Of a stretch of DNA of 64,000 nucleotides, positions 45,126 through 56,914 are shown piece by piece; the first letter of the stretch is position 1, and every line of letters begins with the position of its first letter. Location: NCBI GenBank assembly GCA_022457155.1, contig JAJGOT010000135.1:58501-122500 (forward strand), written 5' to 3'. The stretch is from Cladopsammia gracilis. Lineage: Eukaryota; Cnidaria; Anthozoa; Scleractinia; Dendrophylliidae. Made by a program: the position numbers and the translations under genes. The notes beneath the pieces were generated by a model. That model was not told the DNA's origin. It was given only the letters and a program-made list of their open reading frames with translations, and did no database searches.

Positions 45126-47180
45126 CACGTATTTCTAGTTTAGTGGATATTTGGCGATTAAGAAATCCTGATTGTAAACATGTTCACATGGTTGTATGAT
45201 TGTAAACATTGTTTCACATGGAGGCAAAAAAATTCGTTTATACAACGAAGACTAGATTACTGGTTAGTGAGTGACACATACCAAGAAGAAGTAGAAAAGG
45301 TTGATATCATCCCGTCGATTAATTCTGATCACTCAGCAATTGTGATCCATTTTAATAGTATAGAAAGGCAAAAACATGGCCCATCCTACTGGAAATTTAA
45401 TGCTAACTTATTAGATGATCCTGACTTTATTGTGCTCATAAATCAAGGTGTACCGGATTGGCGTAGGGAATTTGCAGAAGTTACTGATAAAAGGGTATTA
45501 TGGGATTTAATTAAGTACAGGATAAGGCAAGTGACGATAAAATATAGTAAGGAAATAGCGCGTGCAAGAAGGGAGGAATTGTCAAACGCTGAAAGGTTAC
45601 TTAAACATTGCGAGGATAAGTGCAGTATTAACCCCTCTCCTGAAAATAAGGAAAAACTGGAAATTTTGAAAAGATAAATATAATTATTTATATGAACACC
45701 TGGCGAAGGGTTCAATTATTCGTTCTCGAGCAACGTGGTATGAAAGCGGTGAAAAAAGCAACAAGTATTTTTTGAATCTCGAAACTCACAAAAAGGTCAA
45801 AAGCTCAGTTCGGAAAGTTTTTACTAAAGATGGTTTTCTAACATCAGATCCACGTAAAATCATGAATGAGGTAGAGAGCTTTTACTCCGACCTTTATAAA
45901 GAAGATTCCCTTCAACCATCTGATAATTTGTTGAGCTCTTTTTTGGAGAATCGAGGAATGCAAAAGGTTTCTGATCAGGATGCGCTGTTTTGTGAGGGTA
46001 AACTAACCGTTTCAGAATGCTTAAAGAGTCTTCAGTCCTTTCAAAATAATAAAACACCCGGAAATGATGGCCTCACCGTTGAATTTTATAGTGTTTTTTA
46101 GGATACTTTAGGCCAGCTCCTGGTAGATAGCCTTAATTACTCATATGATCATGGAGAGTTATCAAACTCGCAAAAACAAGCTGTTATAATTCTGTTAGAA
46201 AAGAAAGACAAGGACAAAAGGAAGATAAGCAATTGGAGGCCGATATCTTTGATCAATGTTGATGCTAAGATAGGATCCAAAGCTATTGCTCTGAGATTAC
46301 AAACTGTTCTACCGAGCATTATTCATCATAATCAGAATGCTTATGTCAAAGGAAGAACTATTTTTGACGCAATACGAACTGTCGATGACATATTAGAGTT
46401 AACTGAAAGATATAAAATTAACGGACAAATGATAGCTATTGATTTCCAGAAAGCTTTCGACTCGGTAAACAGAACGTTTTTGTACAAGGCATTAACTGCC
46501 TTCAATTTTGGCCCCTCCTTTATTCACTGGGTACAAACCTTTTACAAAAATATCTCAAGCTGTGTTCTCAATAACGGATTCTCTACTGGGACTTCCAGAT
46601 TGAAAGAGGCGTGAGACAGGGTGACCCGCTCTCCCCTAATATTTGTTTATTATTGCCTTAGAAGTACTAGCTATTAGTATACGAGAGAATAAGGATATTC
46701 AAGGGATTATGGTAGACAAGGAAGAAGTTAAATTAGAGTTATTTGCAGATGACTTAACAGTGTTTCTAAGGGACGACCAGTCACTGAGAAAACTTCTTGA
46801 CATTATAGAACAATTCGGAAAATGCTCGGGCCTTCGCATCAGTTATGACAAAACAGAAATAATTTTTTTTGGGTAATCAAACTCCAATGCCTGTGCATCA
46901 TTTCGAAATAAGGAAAGTTCAAGTTAAGAAAACAGTGAAAATTTTAGGTGTACATTTTACCTATAATAATATCCTCCGACAGAAGTTAAACTTCGCAGAA
47001 ATTATTGATTCAATCAAACAAAAACTAAAGTTGTGGAGGTGGAGAAACTTAACTGTTATCGGCAGAATTCAGATTGTTAAAACATTCGTTGTTCCAACCA
47101 TCATGTATCGCGCGGGGTTAATTAGTTTAGATAAGGGGTGATAACTGAAGCCAATAGTATAATTGCTGCAGAGGGAGCGC
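45126..47180 (+). pseudogene. LINE endonuclease C-terminus and reverse transcriptase
   Basis: FTWRQKNSFIQRRLDYWLVS and SINSDHSAIVIHF complete the endonuclease. RT motifs: KTPGNDGLTVEFY, KISNWRPISLINVDAK, MIAIDFQKAFDSVN (first Asp), RGVRQGDPLSP, LELFADDLTVFL (FADD) and LGVHFTYN. Breaks: frame change at about 45674, TAG at 46099-46101, frame changes near 46605, 46870 and 47140. RT-type identity is certain; the L1/Tx1 group is by motif resemblance. Confidence 0.85.
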
Positions 47181-47306
47181 AGCGAGCGAGCAGCAACATA
47201 ATCAGGATTTAAGAGAGATATATAAGGTGGGACGAATTCTCGAATTTATCACTTTTTACCAGAATGCATTGCATTTAACCACACTTTTTACCAGAATGCA
47301 TTGCAT

Positions 47307-48121
47307 TTAAGGTGATTCCTCAGTATTGCACTGCGCATCCTGTACTGCGCATAACACGTAATAGTCCTTTCATGGCAGCCAGTTGATAACAACACTCTTT
47401 TTAGTGAACGGTTTTTAAAACACGCAGCTGGAAATTTAATTTTCTTACGAGTATTTTTCAAAAGGAGAATTACCATAATTTATAAGCAATGAGCGTGCGC
47501 GGTTGAGCAAAATGAGCGCGCGCACATTTCGGAGGATGGAATGTTTTTTATCAAAGGCCCGCAAGCTCGTTAGAAAATACGACTGTCTTTTTCTCTCTAA
47601 CGAGCATGGTGACCTATATTTTTTATTGTATCATTTTGATGTTAAATTAATGCTTTTTAAGTTAACAAAGTTAAAAAAAAATTCCTCGATAAGAAAAAAA
47701 GATATCGCTAAAAACGTTCTCAAATCAGTTACTCGTGGGAGCAAATTGTTGACCTTGAAAACATGGACGCGAGGAACGTTTTGAGTACGTGTCATTTGAA
47801 GTTGTGTGACTTTTTCATAAATTTTATTTTAAAGTGTTCCCATATGGTGGAGACTTTAACCTATCAAGTTTTTTTGAAGAATTGTAAACTTTGCTTTCAC
47901 GGGTTACCGGGAAAAGAAACATGAACCGATCAAATAATGACGTGCGTGATCGGTATTGCTATAGGCATAAATGGGGCAACATTGGTCCATCATATCTCTT
48001 TACCGAGCACGGTGACCTATCTTTTTTATTGAATTTTTCGAAACAACTTATGGTAGGGAGCTGTTAGGGAAAATTTAAAAAAAATCGTTCGACAACTTTT
48101 ATTTCTGAGGAATCACCTTAA
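47307..48121. mobile_element. TTAA-flanked nonautonomous element (piggyBac-like)
   Basis: Perfect 13-bp ends GGTGATTCCTCAG (47311-47323, 48105-48117), each directly inside TTAA. The host is a tandem repeat of TTTAACCACACTTTTTACCAG, so the empty site can be read off. No coding content was accepted. Confidence 0.8.
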
Positions 48122-49655
48122 CCACACTTTTTACCAGAGTTCTCCGCGGCATTATAGCTTGTGTAGCGAGAAATGTGGCGTAAACAAAAGATGTAGGAGT
48201 TCTGAGAATAACGAGGACATTGTTTTTATGATCAAAGTGCTTTTTGTAACGGCCGTGGAAATATTAAGAATATTCTTCTTTGAATTAAACACTTTCATTA
48301 TGCGAATCAGGTCCGTGTTATTTTTATGAGCTCTGTCGGCATGAAATATCGAGAACACTTTCGTTACGCGAATTTGAAAGCGCTTTGTTCTCGATCGGCC
48401 GTCTCGGTATTGTGTGAATATCCACAGGAAATAACTCGGGAACTTACTCAAGTAAATTAAGGCATGGGCCTTGGATGAAAAAATCGATTTTTTCACATTA
48501 ATTAGAGCTATTCAAAGAGATTTCAACCTAATAGGATGAAACTTGGACAAAACAACCTCCGTGAAATAAGGAACGCCCTCATTAAAAATTCACGTGACTT
48601 TGTCACGTGACTGATGCACAACAGCATCAGATAACAGTGAAAAAATGCACAATTTTAAACAGAAAATGGGAACACTTTTTCTTAATGCCTTAAAAAATCC
48701 AATGCCACAGTTGATAACTGAGGTACTTAAACTATTTAACTGTGCTTGGAAATGTTGGGAAATTGACCGCTGTGTGCAAGTAACGTATTGGTGAACTTAA
48801 ATTAACATGATAAACAATCATTTTTCGTAGATTTTAACATCAATTACTTCGAAGTGGTAACATTTCCAAGCGTTAACAAGTGAAAAGCATCATGTTTTTG
48901 AATTTTTTTGCGCCAAGAACTTGCTGTGGCACTTCTAAAGTGTTCCCGTAGACCAAAATACCTTCCCCGAACAGGGTGTCCGCCATTTTGAATTCGCCAT
49001 GTATACCGAGCAACCTGCAGGCAAAGAGGCCCTGGGTACCATTTTGTTCGGTGTCTTGGAGACGAATTAACCAATGAGATAAATGAAATGATAAAAGGCC
49101 TGGCTACTTTGAAAATAATGGCGGACGAAGAATCGGAGTTAACAGCAAATGAAGTATTTTAACGAAGTTTTGAGTGCCTCAATGAGCGTTATTTCTGGAA
49201 AGCAAGAAGAAAATCGAAAAGAGAATCTTTGCCTACAATAATAAATTTGTTATAAAGTCATGTAATCGTATTCCATACGATTTACAAGGTGAGAAATAAA
49301 TCGCTTTTGAATTTGTTATTGCGTTTTTATCGATGCTTCTTTGATTTAAGTTTCACGTCTTGAACGGCATTGCAAACAAGAGTAAGCTGCTCTTTTGGTA
49401 TAATTTATGTCGCAGGCGCGGGCGATATTTGGCGGTAAATTCAGAATAAATTAAATTCAATGCAAACCGTTTCGCTATACGCTTATTAGCAGTCCATCTT
49501 GCGACTGCCCCTTTGGAAGCTAATTGTTATTCCCTTTGTCAAAACACTGCAAATTTATACTCTAGTCAAAAGTGAGCCTAAAGCATAGGTGAATTTCTGA
49601 AACGCTCTTGATACAACTTTTCGTGTAAAAACAATTCTACAACTTGGCGCCAGAA
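48122..49655. promoter_or_regulatory. Upstream flank of the five-exon gene with inverted homology to its far side
   Basis: Blocks that recur inverted at 55.95-56.13 kb: TGTAGGAGT (near 48190), ACTCAAGTAAATTAAGGCAT (48446-48465), GTCTTGGAGACGA (near 49052) and TGAAAATAATGGCGGACGA (49110-49128). The last contains ATG in a good context, opening a 14-codon frame (MADEESELTANEVF) that might be a short 5' exon or upstream ORF. On the minus strand another ATGGCGGAC starts a 37-codon frame near 48996. Confidence 0.4.
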
Positions 49656-50549
49656 ATGTCAATGTTCTTTAGCTGTGGATTTTCTCGAGTTGCAGTTAAA
49701 CAAAGCTGCCTGAAAACTAATGGGAAAGTGGAGTATAAACAAGAGCAACGGTGGAAGAGATATTCAGAGGTTTTTAAAGGGGAACACAAAACCCGCTTTG
49801 AGGTTGAAAAATATTATTATAGCAAGCGGTGCACAAGTCTTCTACACCATTTTAAAAGATGGAAGACAGCCAACAGGGAAAAATATATTCACCACTTCAG
49901 TCGCAGCAACTGGGAACAGCTAACTGAACACGAAAAGAGGCAACATTCTCGTTCAAATTGCAAAGCCTGTGATGTCCATCACTTCGCGTACCAATCTTTA
50001 TTTCCCCTTTGGGGCATCAAAACAAACTCTGTTACAGAAGAAGGTATTTTCAAAAATATCAACAGTCGAGTCCTTAAACCATCATCTGTTGGAAATGTAA
50101 AGGTTACAAAAAAGGCTATCAAAGCTGCCACTAAAGCAGTGTATGACAAAATTAATGCCCCTTTTGAAAAAACATTTGGGGTAACTTTTGCCGTTGCACA
50201 AGCTCAGGTTCCCGAGCTAAATCTCCAAGCAAAAAAGTCTTCTGCTGAGTTGAAAAGAGAAAGGAGAAATAAATCCAGAGCTGACAAGAATCGTATCCAG
50301 GAGCAATGGGCAGAAAGGGACTGTGACACCATGCTTGGTACTAGGCAGACCTACAGCCAACGGCAGGAACAGCGGTTGTCTCTCCACTTTGAAACTCCAG
50401 AAGATGCTGAAAATAGGGCCAATAAAAGAAAATGCCTGGAAGAACAAGGCCTTCTCAAAAAGAAGAGGCACTCTCCAAGACCAGAAGACCTTGATTTTGA
50501 TAAAGATGGGCTCCTAGAAGAAGTAAACAAAATGAAAGATGGAGAAAGG
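49656..50549 (+). CDS. Exon 1 of the five-exon gene
   Basis: First in-frame ATG 49656 (MSMFFSCGFSRVAV); the frame is closed upstream by TAA at about 49626. It encodes 298 residues, with HSRSNCKACDVHHFAYQSLF as a possible zinc site and a highly charged C-terminal half (KRERRNKSRADKNRIQEQ). Donor GTGAGAAA, phase 0. A further 5' exon is possible. Confidence 0.75.
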
Positions 50550-53528
50550 GTGAGAAATTAACTATTATTATAAATGTACTACACATCAAGGTATTAATAA
50601 TACAAAGATATTATTATTATTTCTAATAAATTATATATAACCTCAGAACCAACAATAAATGATCACTGCACTATCTAAGTGTTGTTAAGTAAACATGTGA
50701 AAGTCAAGAAGAAAACAAGCGCTCAAATAAGGATTAATACATGTTTAGTAATATTATTTTCATAAAATACATGGTAATTTGGTTTTCAGATCAATTTCTC
50801 CAGCCTTGCACGAAAATATGGTCTCATGGAAAAAACCAAAACTGGGAACATGGTTGTTAAAGAGTTTCTTGAAGGAAAAGAAGTACAGTTGTCACGATTT
50901 AAAATGTTTAAAGATGGGAAGCCAGCATCCAGGAGGAGGTTGAACAGAATGCCAGGTGGTGAGATTTCGGTTCCAGTTCCACAGGCCAACAATGAAATAA
51001 GGGAAACCTTAATGGTAAGTTTAGGATTGGTCCAAGTCTGTGAAGTAATCCCCATGAAACAGGGTACATGCAGTAAAATAACAGCAAAGTTTCCAGCATA
51101 CACTGATAAAATACACAAATCATTATGAGTATGTATCCTGAGGGAATCTTAAATAATTGAAGTGTAGCAATTATTCCAGCTGCTGTAATTTATTTATCAG
51201 CATTTACCATTAGCACTATTATTATCGACTGTTTTTATATTATCATCATTACTCAGGGTTGCCACTCATTAGAACATAAAAAATTCCCTGACTTTTCCCA
51301 GACCTCAAAACAATTTTCACTGACTTTGCATTAGGCGAATTATCAAATAAGCCAGATCCACTATTACATTTGCTTCAGCTTCTTTTGCAGACCATCAATA
51401 TTCTTCTCTTCATTTTCGATCTCTTTGCATTTTTCACGGGATTTTGAATGCATGGCATTTGACTTCACCAAACTGAAAACAAAATTCACTGACTTTGATG
51501 AGAACTAAGATTTTCCCTGACCTTTTGCAAAATTCCCTGACTTTTCCCTGACCTTGAAAAATTTTTGTTTTTCCCAGACTTTTCCCTGACCGTGGCAGCC
51601 CTGTTACTGCATTACAATAATTTGAAATACAAATGTATTTAATCAGATTTAATTATTCTTATTTTATGTATATTTTTCAGAGTAAAATTGAAAGTGGCGA
51701 GTATATTCTTGGTGAGATGATTGTTCCACAAACATTCAAAAAGGTTGCTCTAACTAAAGAAGGAACAATTAAGACGGAGACTTTTACTGTCTCAGGCCGA
51801 AAGATCCCCCTCCTTGAAATAAGAAAAAGTATGCTCCAAGAACATGAGTCACTGGGTTTGATGAGAGTACATAGTGACAACTATTACAACACCATGTCAG
51901 AAGAAGACATAAAATCAAGACTTGTGAAACTTGGAGAGTACAATGGGGAGGAAAGTACATCTAGGATGAAAGAGAGACTGAAACAAATAGAAAGAAGAAG
52001 GCACCTAATGGTTTGGGGTGATAACTCCACTCTCCTAAATCATGGCCATCTTTTGCTCACAGTGAGTACTGTGTATGATGAAGCAGTGTACTTCACAAAT
52101 CAAGAAATGGAGGCCAAAGGCAAAAAGAACATTGATGTGCAGCCCCTAGTTGAAAAACCTCATGTGTACATACTGGCCAGGTGTGGGTCTTGTGAGGTTG
52201 ATCAGCTCGCCTACATCAATACCAGAAAAGCCTGTCTAGAGTCTCTGAGTACACCAATAACAACATCAGCTGGTGTACAAATCACAGACATCATGAGGTT
52301 CTTCCATGGTGATGGGCCACAACAAGAATTTGAAGCTGGAGAGCAGAAAGGTGGAAATGCTGGGTGTGCCAGTTGCAGTGGGGATGCCAGAAAATACAAA
52401 GACCTTGCAGTATCTTTAAGTAGGCCACACCTTACCTTAGCAGATCGCTCAAAGAAAGTTTTGCAGGGACCTGCTGGACGAAATAGAAGGAATGGCGGTC
52501 TCAAGCCATTTAAAGATCTCCGACTGGAAGAGTTGAAGAGGGAATGCGCTGCTCGTGGCCTACCCTCTGAAGGCCAAAAGAAAGAGCTTCAAGAAGTTCT
52601 AAAAGAAGAGATTGGTGGCATTCAGAGGGTCCCTGCAATGATGTTCTTTGACCAAGAAAAAACCTTGGCAGATCTTGGGTTAGGTGAGAATGTTACAGAA
52701 ATTTTATATTCCGTATCAAATGCCTGGTAATGAATTAATTCATTCATTAAAAAAACATAAGTTAGAGTACAGGTTCTTTGACTGAAATACAGTCTACTAA
52801 TTACCCAACAAGGCATTCGAAATATCTGACCTAAAGGTAATGGGTCAGTAAGGTTTCAATGTTGAAAATATAATCAATAATCAATATGGCATTATAGTTA
52901 AATGTCTTGCTTGTTACCTAAACATTTTGGTGATGAATTTGACAAAATTATCATTTCCAAGGAAAGGGGAGAATGATCCCAGAGGCTTTATAATCCTAAT
53001 CACATGTTTTAATTCAACAGGAAACTATGAAGTCTTACCTACAGAGCCTCTTCATGACATCAAGGAACACATTGCCAATGTCCTGACTGAGCTACCATCA
53101 CACCTTGAAAAAGAAGAAAATGATGAATTCCAAGACATAATAGAATGCGCCTTTGGTGGAAAAGAAAAGTTACGTGGTTGTGACTATCGACTAACAGCTG
53201 TCATAGTGGCTCAGTATTTAAGAGGTAATAATTAATTATTATCATATGACCTGTACGGCCCTGAGAGCCTCTTCTTTGCAAAATCATTGATGAAAGTCCT
53301 ATAATAAGGGCTGTACACATTTGCGTGCGTGGGGCCAGAAAAAGCCGTACAGCCCTACTAGAACAGAGTATGGCCTCGTGTGTTAAAACTTGGAACAATT
53401 TTGTCTCCAGATTGGTCATATGATAAAATACTTATTGATTAAGTTAGGTCGGGCCGGATGGGAAAATATTTGGCTCTCGGTCGTGGCGCTCGGTCCATAC
53501 GCCATCATCTCGAGCCAAATATTTCCCA

Positions 53529-53560
<32 letters not shown>

Positions 53561-55241
53561 CATGTATTATCATGACATTTCTTTGAAACCTGTAGAAGCT
53601 GAAAAAATGCACATTTTTTAAGTAATAATGCACACTCAGTCTGCCACTTGATGTATTTTTTGTGATATCTGAAAAGCACTGATCACATTAGTATTATAAT
53701 TCTTTGTAGGAAAAGTGAGACCCAAGATACAGGCATTGCTGGATTCCCTCACTGAGCTCAGTAAACTACTGTATTTGCCAACCCAGTCACGCTGTCCAAA
53801 ATTAGTGCTCCGTCTTCACAATCAAGCTTTTGTCCATGCCATGCTGTGCAAGGAGGTGATTGGAAAACCAAAGTCCCTCACTGAAAGAAAATTATATGGG
53901 AGGTACTGGCATTCCCTAACTGCTCATGCTGCTAAGCAGAGTCGCATCATCTCACTGAAGTCCACAAACACTGAGGAGGAAGAGAGAAATTTCAATACGC
54001 TCCAAGGTGTCACCAGGCTGACCAACAGGAGACCTGGTGACATCATCACTCCGAGTTTAATTCGCCTCCAAGCAGAGCAGAAACTTCAAGAAAACAAGCA
54101 AGGAAATGCTGTGAGAGTCCAAGAGTCAAATATTTCCAGATATTACAACACTCTTCCACCATTTCCAAATACAACTATTGCCAACAGATGGATCATCAAG
54201 TACCCTAAAGAGTACCAAGCCCACCTACAAAGCATCAGTGACTTCATCGCTTGTGGAGAAGAAATATGGTGGCACCAAACCATCTCTGGAGTAGAATTCT
54301 TTGATGGCCCTGCTGAAGACAACTCAAGACCTCAAGGACCTACCCTTCATCATTTTAGATCAAGCAACCTCCAGTTAGAAGAACAGTATTTAAATCAGTG
54401 CTGGGAAAGATGCCTGAGTGATGAAGACATCACAATCCCTCACAGGGTTATAAGAATCTACAACCAAGGAGGTGACTGCACCAGAGTGATACACACCAAC
54501 TTCCTACACAGAGATGACGATGGAAGTGATGCTGACAGCACACCAGCCCAGGAAGAGGCAGAGGATGTATGGAATGAAGATGCAATGAATGAGGAAGAAA
54601 CTTCAGCAGAGATTACAGGACTGGAAGAAATAATGACCCCTACCATTAAAGATCTGTCTGTTGAGTACAGTGATGATGAAACTGATGAAGAATTGCAACC
54701 ACTTATCACATTGGGCCAGTCATCATCATCCTTGACAACAACAAGTAACAGTATACAGAGTAATAACGAAGAAAACAAGGATGACGCTGACAGTTTAGAT
54801 GGGAATACAATAGAAAATTCAACAAACAAGAGCCAACAAAATAGGCATTATCTTTCCCATCGCAGACCTACATACAACAATCCACAAATAAAAGAAATTA
54901 AAACCAAGCTCTGCAAAAATATAGCTAAAATACTTGGAGAGACAGATTGCCTTTATAAACTGGACACTGGAAGAGAAAACTTGAAAAAACATCCGAAAAG
55001 TGATTTTCACTACAACAATTATCAAAACCTTCTAGTACCTGTGCAGACACAAATCCTGGCTCATCACTCATCTCTGAAGAAACAACATCAAGAATGGGAA
55101 AAACAGTATTGCCTATCCCATGATTGCTGTGAACCAAATGTAGAAGATGTAAGAAAAGACAAAAAGCAGTATTCATGCTACAAAAATATGGTTTTGTGTA
55201 GGGAACTTCTAAAACAATGGAAAATAACTGTTCATTTGTGA
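49656..55241 (+). CDS. Five-exon gene, 1285 codons open, candidate transposase of unnamed family
   Basis: Exons 49656-50549, 50790-51014, 51681-52683, 53021-53224, 53710-55241. Introns have GT/AG ends in phases 0, 0, 1, 1. No stop or shift interrupts the joined frame. From memory it belongs to a large uncharacterised family multiplied in cnidarian, sponge and mollusc genomes. Visible parts: Cys/His knuckle NCKACDVHH (102-110), basic stretch (200-290), VWGDNSTLL (485-493), FHGDGPQQEFEAG (581-593), CASC knuckle (602-605), SAP-like helix pair FKDLRLEELKRECAARGLP (about 650-668), LPTEPLHDIKEHI, RKLYGRYWHSLTAHA and STNTEEEERNF (860-870), acidic tail. Asp487, Asp584 and a Glu near 864-867 could form a DDE triad; that is a guess. 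An intact gene inside dead hosts suggests a recent arrival or selection. Confidence 0.75.
50790..51014 (+). CDS. Exon 2
   Basis: 75 codons, phase 0-0, acceptor GGTTTTCAG, donor GTAAGTTT. INFSSLARKYGLMEKTKTGN followed by KEFLEGKEVQLSRF resembles a small DNA-binding helical fold (helix-turn-helix-like, inference). Confidence 0.8.
51015..51680. other. Intron 2 with a repeated TTCCCTGACTTTTCC element
   Basis: About 51255-51605 contains multiple AAATTCCCTGACTTTTCCC phrases and ends in GGCAGCCCTGTTACT, with GGGTTGCCACT at the left, so probably a small element inserted in the intron. Confidence 0.5.
51681..52683 (+). CDS. Exon 3, core of the protein
   Basis: 1003 nt, phase 0 to 1. The donor chosen is GTGAGAAT after G at 52683, because joining to the next exon gives LGLGNYEVLPTEPLHD; the downstream GTAATG donor would produce a stop. 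Holds VWGDNSTLLNHGH, VYDEAVYFT, FHGDGPQQEFE, GGNAGCASC and the SAP-like motif. Confidence 0.8.
53021..53224 (+). CDS. Exon 4
   Basis: 204 nt, phase 1-1, acceptor TTCAACAG, donor GTAATAAT. NYEVLPTEPLHDIKEHIANV to YRLTAVIVAQYLRG; mostly helical by composition. Confidence 0.75.
53225..53709. repeat. Intron 4 with a small inverted repeat
   Basis: CGGGCCGGATGGGAAATAT-type sequence near 53450 and its complement ATATTTCCCATCCGGCCC near 53517 form a hairpin with ends at about 53425 and 53565. Confidence 0.6.
53710..55241 (+). CDS. Exon 5 with stop
   Basis: Acceptor TTTGTAG, phase 1, stop TGA at 55239-55241. Begins KVRPKIQALLDSL, has RCPKLVLRLHNQAFVHAMLC, RKLYGRYWHSLTAHAAKQSR and STNTEEEERNF, then an acidic, Asn/Ser-rich region and a Lys-rich end with SHDCCEPNVEDV. 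AATAAA follows at 55591-55596 and 55612-55617. Confidence 0.8.
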
Positions 55242-55590
55242 CCAAATACATTTTTATATTATTTAAGTGATGTTTTCTCCAGTGTACATGACCACATGAC
55301 ACTACTAAGTCTAGTCTTGGGTAAACTTTGCGATTCAAGAAGGGTTATTAATTTTGAATTATTATATTTCCAAAGGAGACTGAGCAATGTTATGTATACC
55401 TTCATACATATACAATTGATTGCTTGAAACTAACATCAGATAAATATTTTTTACACTGTACATAGCAAAGTAGTGTTGTGAATATTTCAGTTCTACACTT
55501 CAAAACACAAGGGAAAGTTGGATGTAAACTGTATAACCTTCTATGTAACACAGACAATGTAAGAATTTTAACACAGCTTACATGTATATA

Positions 55591-55617
55591 AATAAATTAC
55601 TACTTAAGTTGAATAAA
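55591..55617 (+). terminator. Polyadenylation signals
   Basis: Two AATAAA words (55591-55596, 55612-55617) lie about 350 bases after the stop of the five-exon gene. Confidence 0.55.
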
Positions 55618-55878
55618 AATCAAAGTCCGATGTACATTTTAAAAACAGTGAACCTAGGTATCGAGTCTTTGATGAAAACATCGCTATATCTAAAACATTT
55701 CCTTTCCTTTCGAACAATTTTCGTGTCGGCATTCTATAAGTAATAACTATAAGCTTAAAGCATTGACAGACTTTAGTTCGAGTGATAATTTATAATTTGT
55801 GTACGCGTGGTTCTACAAAGGTAATAGCACCGTTAGATGGCAACACATCAGATCAAAATAGAATCAAGAGCGGCTTAC

Positions 55879-55974
55879 CTTAACCACCTCGTGCCAAAAA
55901 AAGGAATTCTGACTGGCCAGCTGATCATCAAAGTAGGCAATTGAAGTTAAAAACAGGCCCGCATCGTCCGCCAT
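55879..55974 (-). CDS. Orphan first exon on the minus strand
   Basis: ATG at 55974 in context ACAATGGCG opens 32 codons, MADDAGLFLTSIAYFDDQLA to WHEVVK, followed by a consensus donor GTAAGC in phase 0. The ATGGCGGACG start region is the inverted counterpart of 49110-49128. No second exon was found to the left, where the five-exon gene lies on the other strand. Confidence 0.4.
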
Positions 55975-56140
55975 TGTTTTTCAATCATTCGATATAAACT
56001 CTCGTCTCCAGACCCTCCCGGCGTCTTTCTAGCATACCTATGTAACCTCGCCAAAACAGAACTTGACCCATGCCTTAATTTTCTTGAGTATGATCAAGGT
56101 CGACGAGAGCTTACAAGACTCCTACAAATTACAGCTTATC
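55950..56140. repeat. Right inverted flank of the gene-bearing insert
   Basis: Read on the minus strand it has TTTGTAGGAGTCTTG, ACTCAAGAAAATTAAGGCAT (56090-56071), GTCTGGAGACGAG and TGAAAAACAATGGCGGACG, the same order as on the left side. This is collinear inverted homology. Confidence 0.5.
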
Positions 56141-56162
56141 TGAAAGACACTATATTGTCTTC

Positions 56163-56622
56163 TTGTTACTCATGCGCGAAGCGGCATGAGGTAAGGTTTC
56201 GGCTCCGTTTTTCTTGTTATTTTTATTTTTTGTGTCACGATTTTGCATGCAAATTTATGCACGCATATTTTATTTGTACACTTCCGGTTCATAGCTTTGC
56301 CACTACACTTCCTGTTTAGTGACTTCCGGCTACTCTCACTTCCGGTAAAAGAGCGTTACTCAAGTGTCACGACAGCGTCTCCTACAACCCTACTTACATT
56401 AGCAATGTTCATGTTTGGTATATATAAGACATAGAAGAATCATTCCCTTCATTGTGGTACAGCCTTCATTTCCAAAACAATCAATAATAAACAACGTGGT
56501 TTGCAGGAACGATGACTGAATAAAAGGAGTACTCTTCGCCATGTCGGACATCTCCTTCTCATCTTCTTATCTTCTTATCATCTTCTTAACTTACTTACGC
56601 ATGCTGGGAGCCTCTTGTTTTA
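56163..56622. repeat. LTR-like interspersed repeat, copy 2
   Basis: Same family and orientation as 6135-6620, including TATATATAAGAC and GGTTTGCAGGAACGATGACT. The 3' part is altered by CATCTTCTTAT repeats. Confidence 0.55.
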
Positions 56623-56914
56623 AAGTAAACTCAAATTAAGAAAAGGTATGCTGACAAAATATCGATGAATAATAATCGCTTTTGGAGGTAACTTATTTCA
56701 AGTCAAAGCTTTTTGTAAGAGCTGGGTAAAACAGCCTAGCCGGTACAATTTAAGTTTTTAACTACAAGATGATCCATTTACGAATTCAAGTAGATTTGTT
56801 TTTGTGTGCGTGCATTTCTCATTTAGCCAAAATACATTTTTTGTTTGTTTTGGCAATTCAACACCATGAATGTCTCACGCTGCCGAGAGTATCAATTGAA
56901 TATATCCTATTTGC

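Larger units (their letters stand above)
47181..56910. mobile_element. 9.7-kb insert in the LINE carrying an intact gene
   Basis: LINE coding stops after ITEANSII and resumes at VFDFIWKGKDK (about 56948). TTGCTGCAG (47176-47184) and TTGCCGCAG (about 56900-56908) are an 8-of-9 match that could be a target duplication; TAGTA near each edge is an alternative. The insert includes a TTAA element (47307-48121), the five-exon gene, inverted homologous flanks and an LTR-like repeat, so it may be several insertions. Confidence 0.5.

Noticed and set aside
52684..52730. Use of the GTAATG donor or the TAA at 52728 as the end of the five-exon gene
   Set aside because: The GTGAGA donor at 52684 keeps frame into exon 4 and gives a continuous conserved-looking segment; the later donor gives an immediate stop.
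54458..55338. Minus-strand frames opposite exon 5 of the five-exon gene
   Set aside because: Shadows of the coding strand; Ser/Leu-rich because they are complements of acidic codons.
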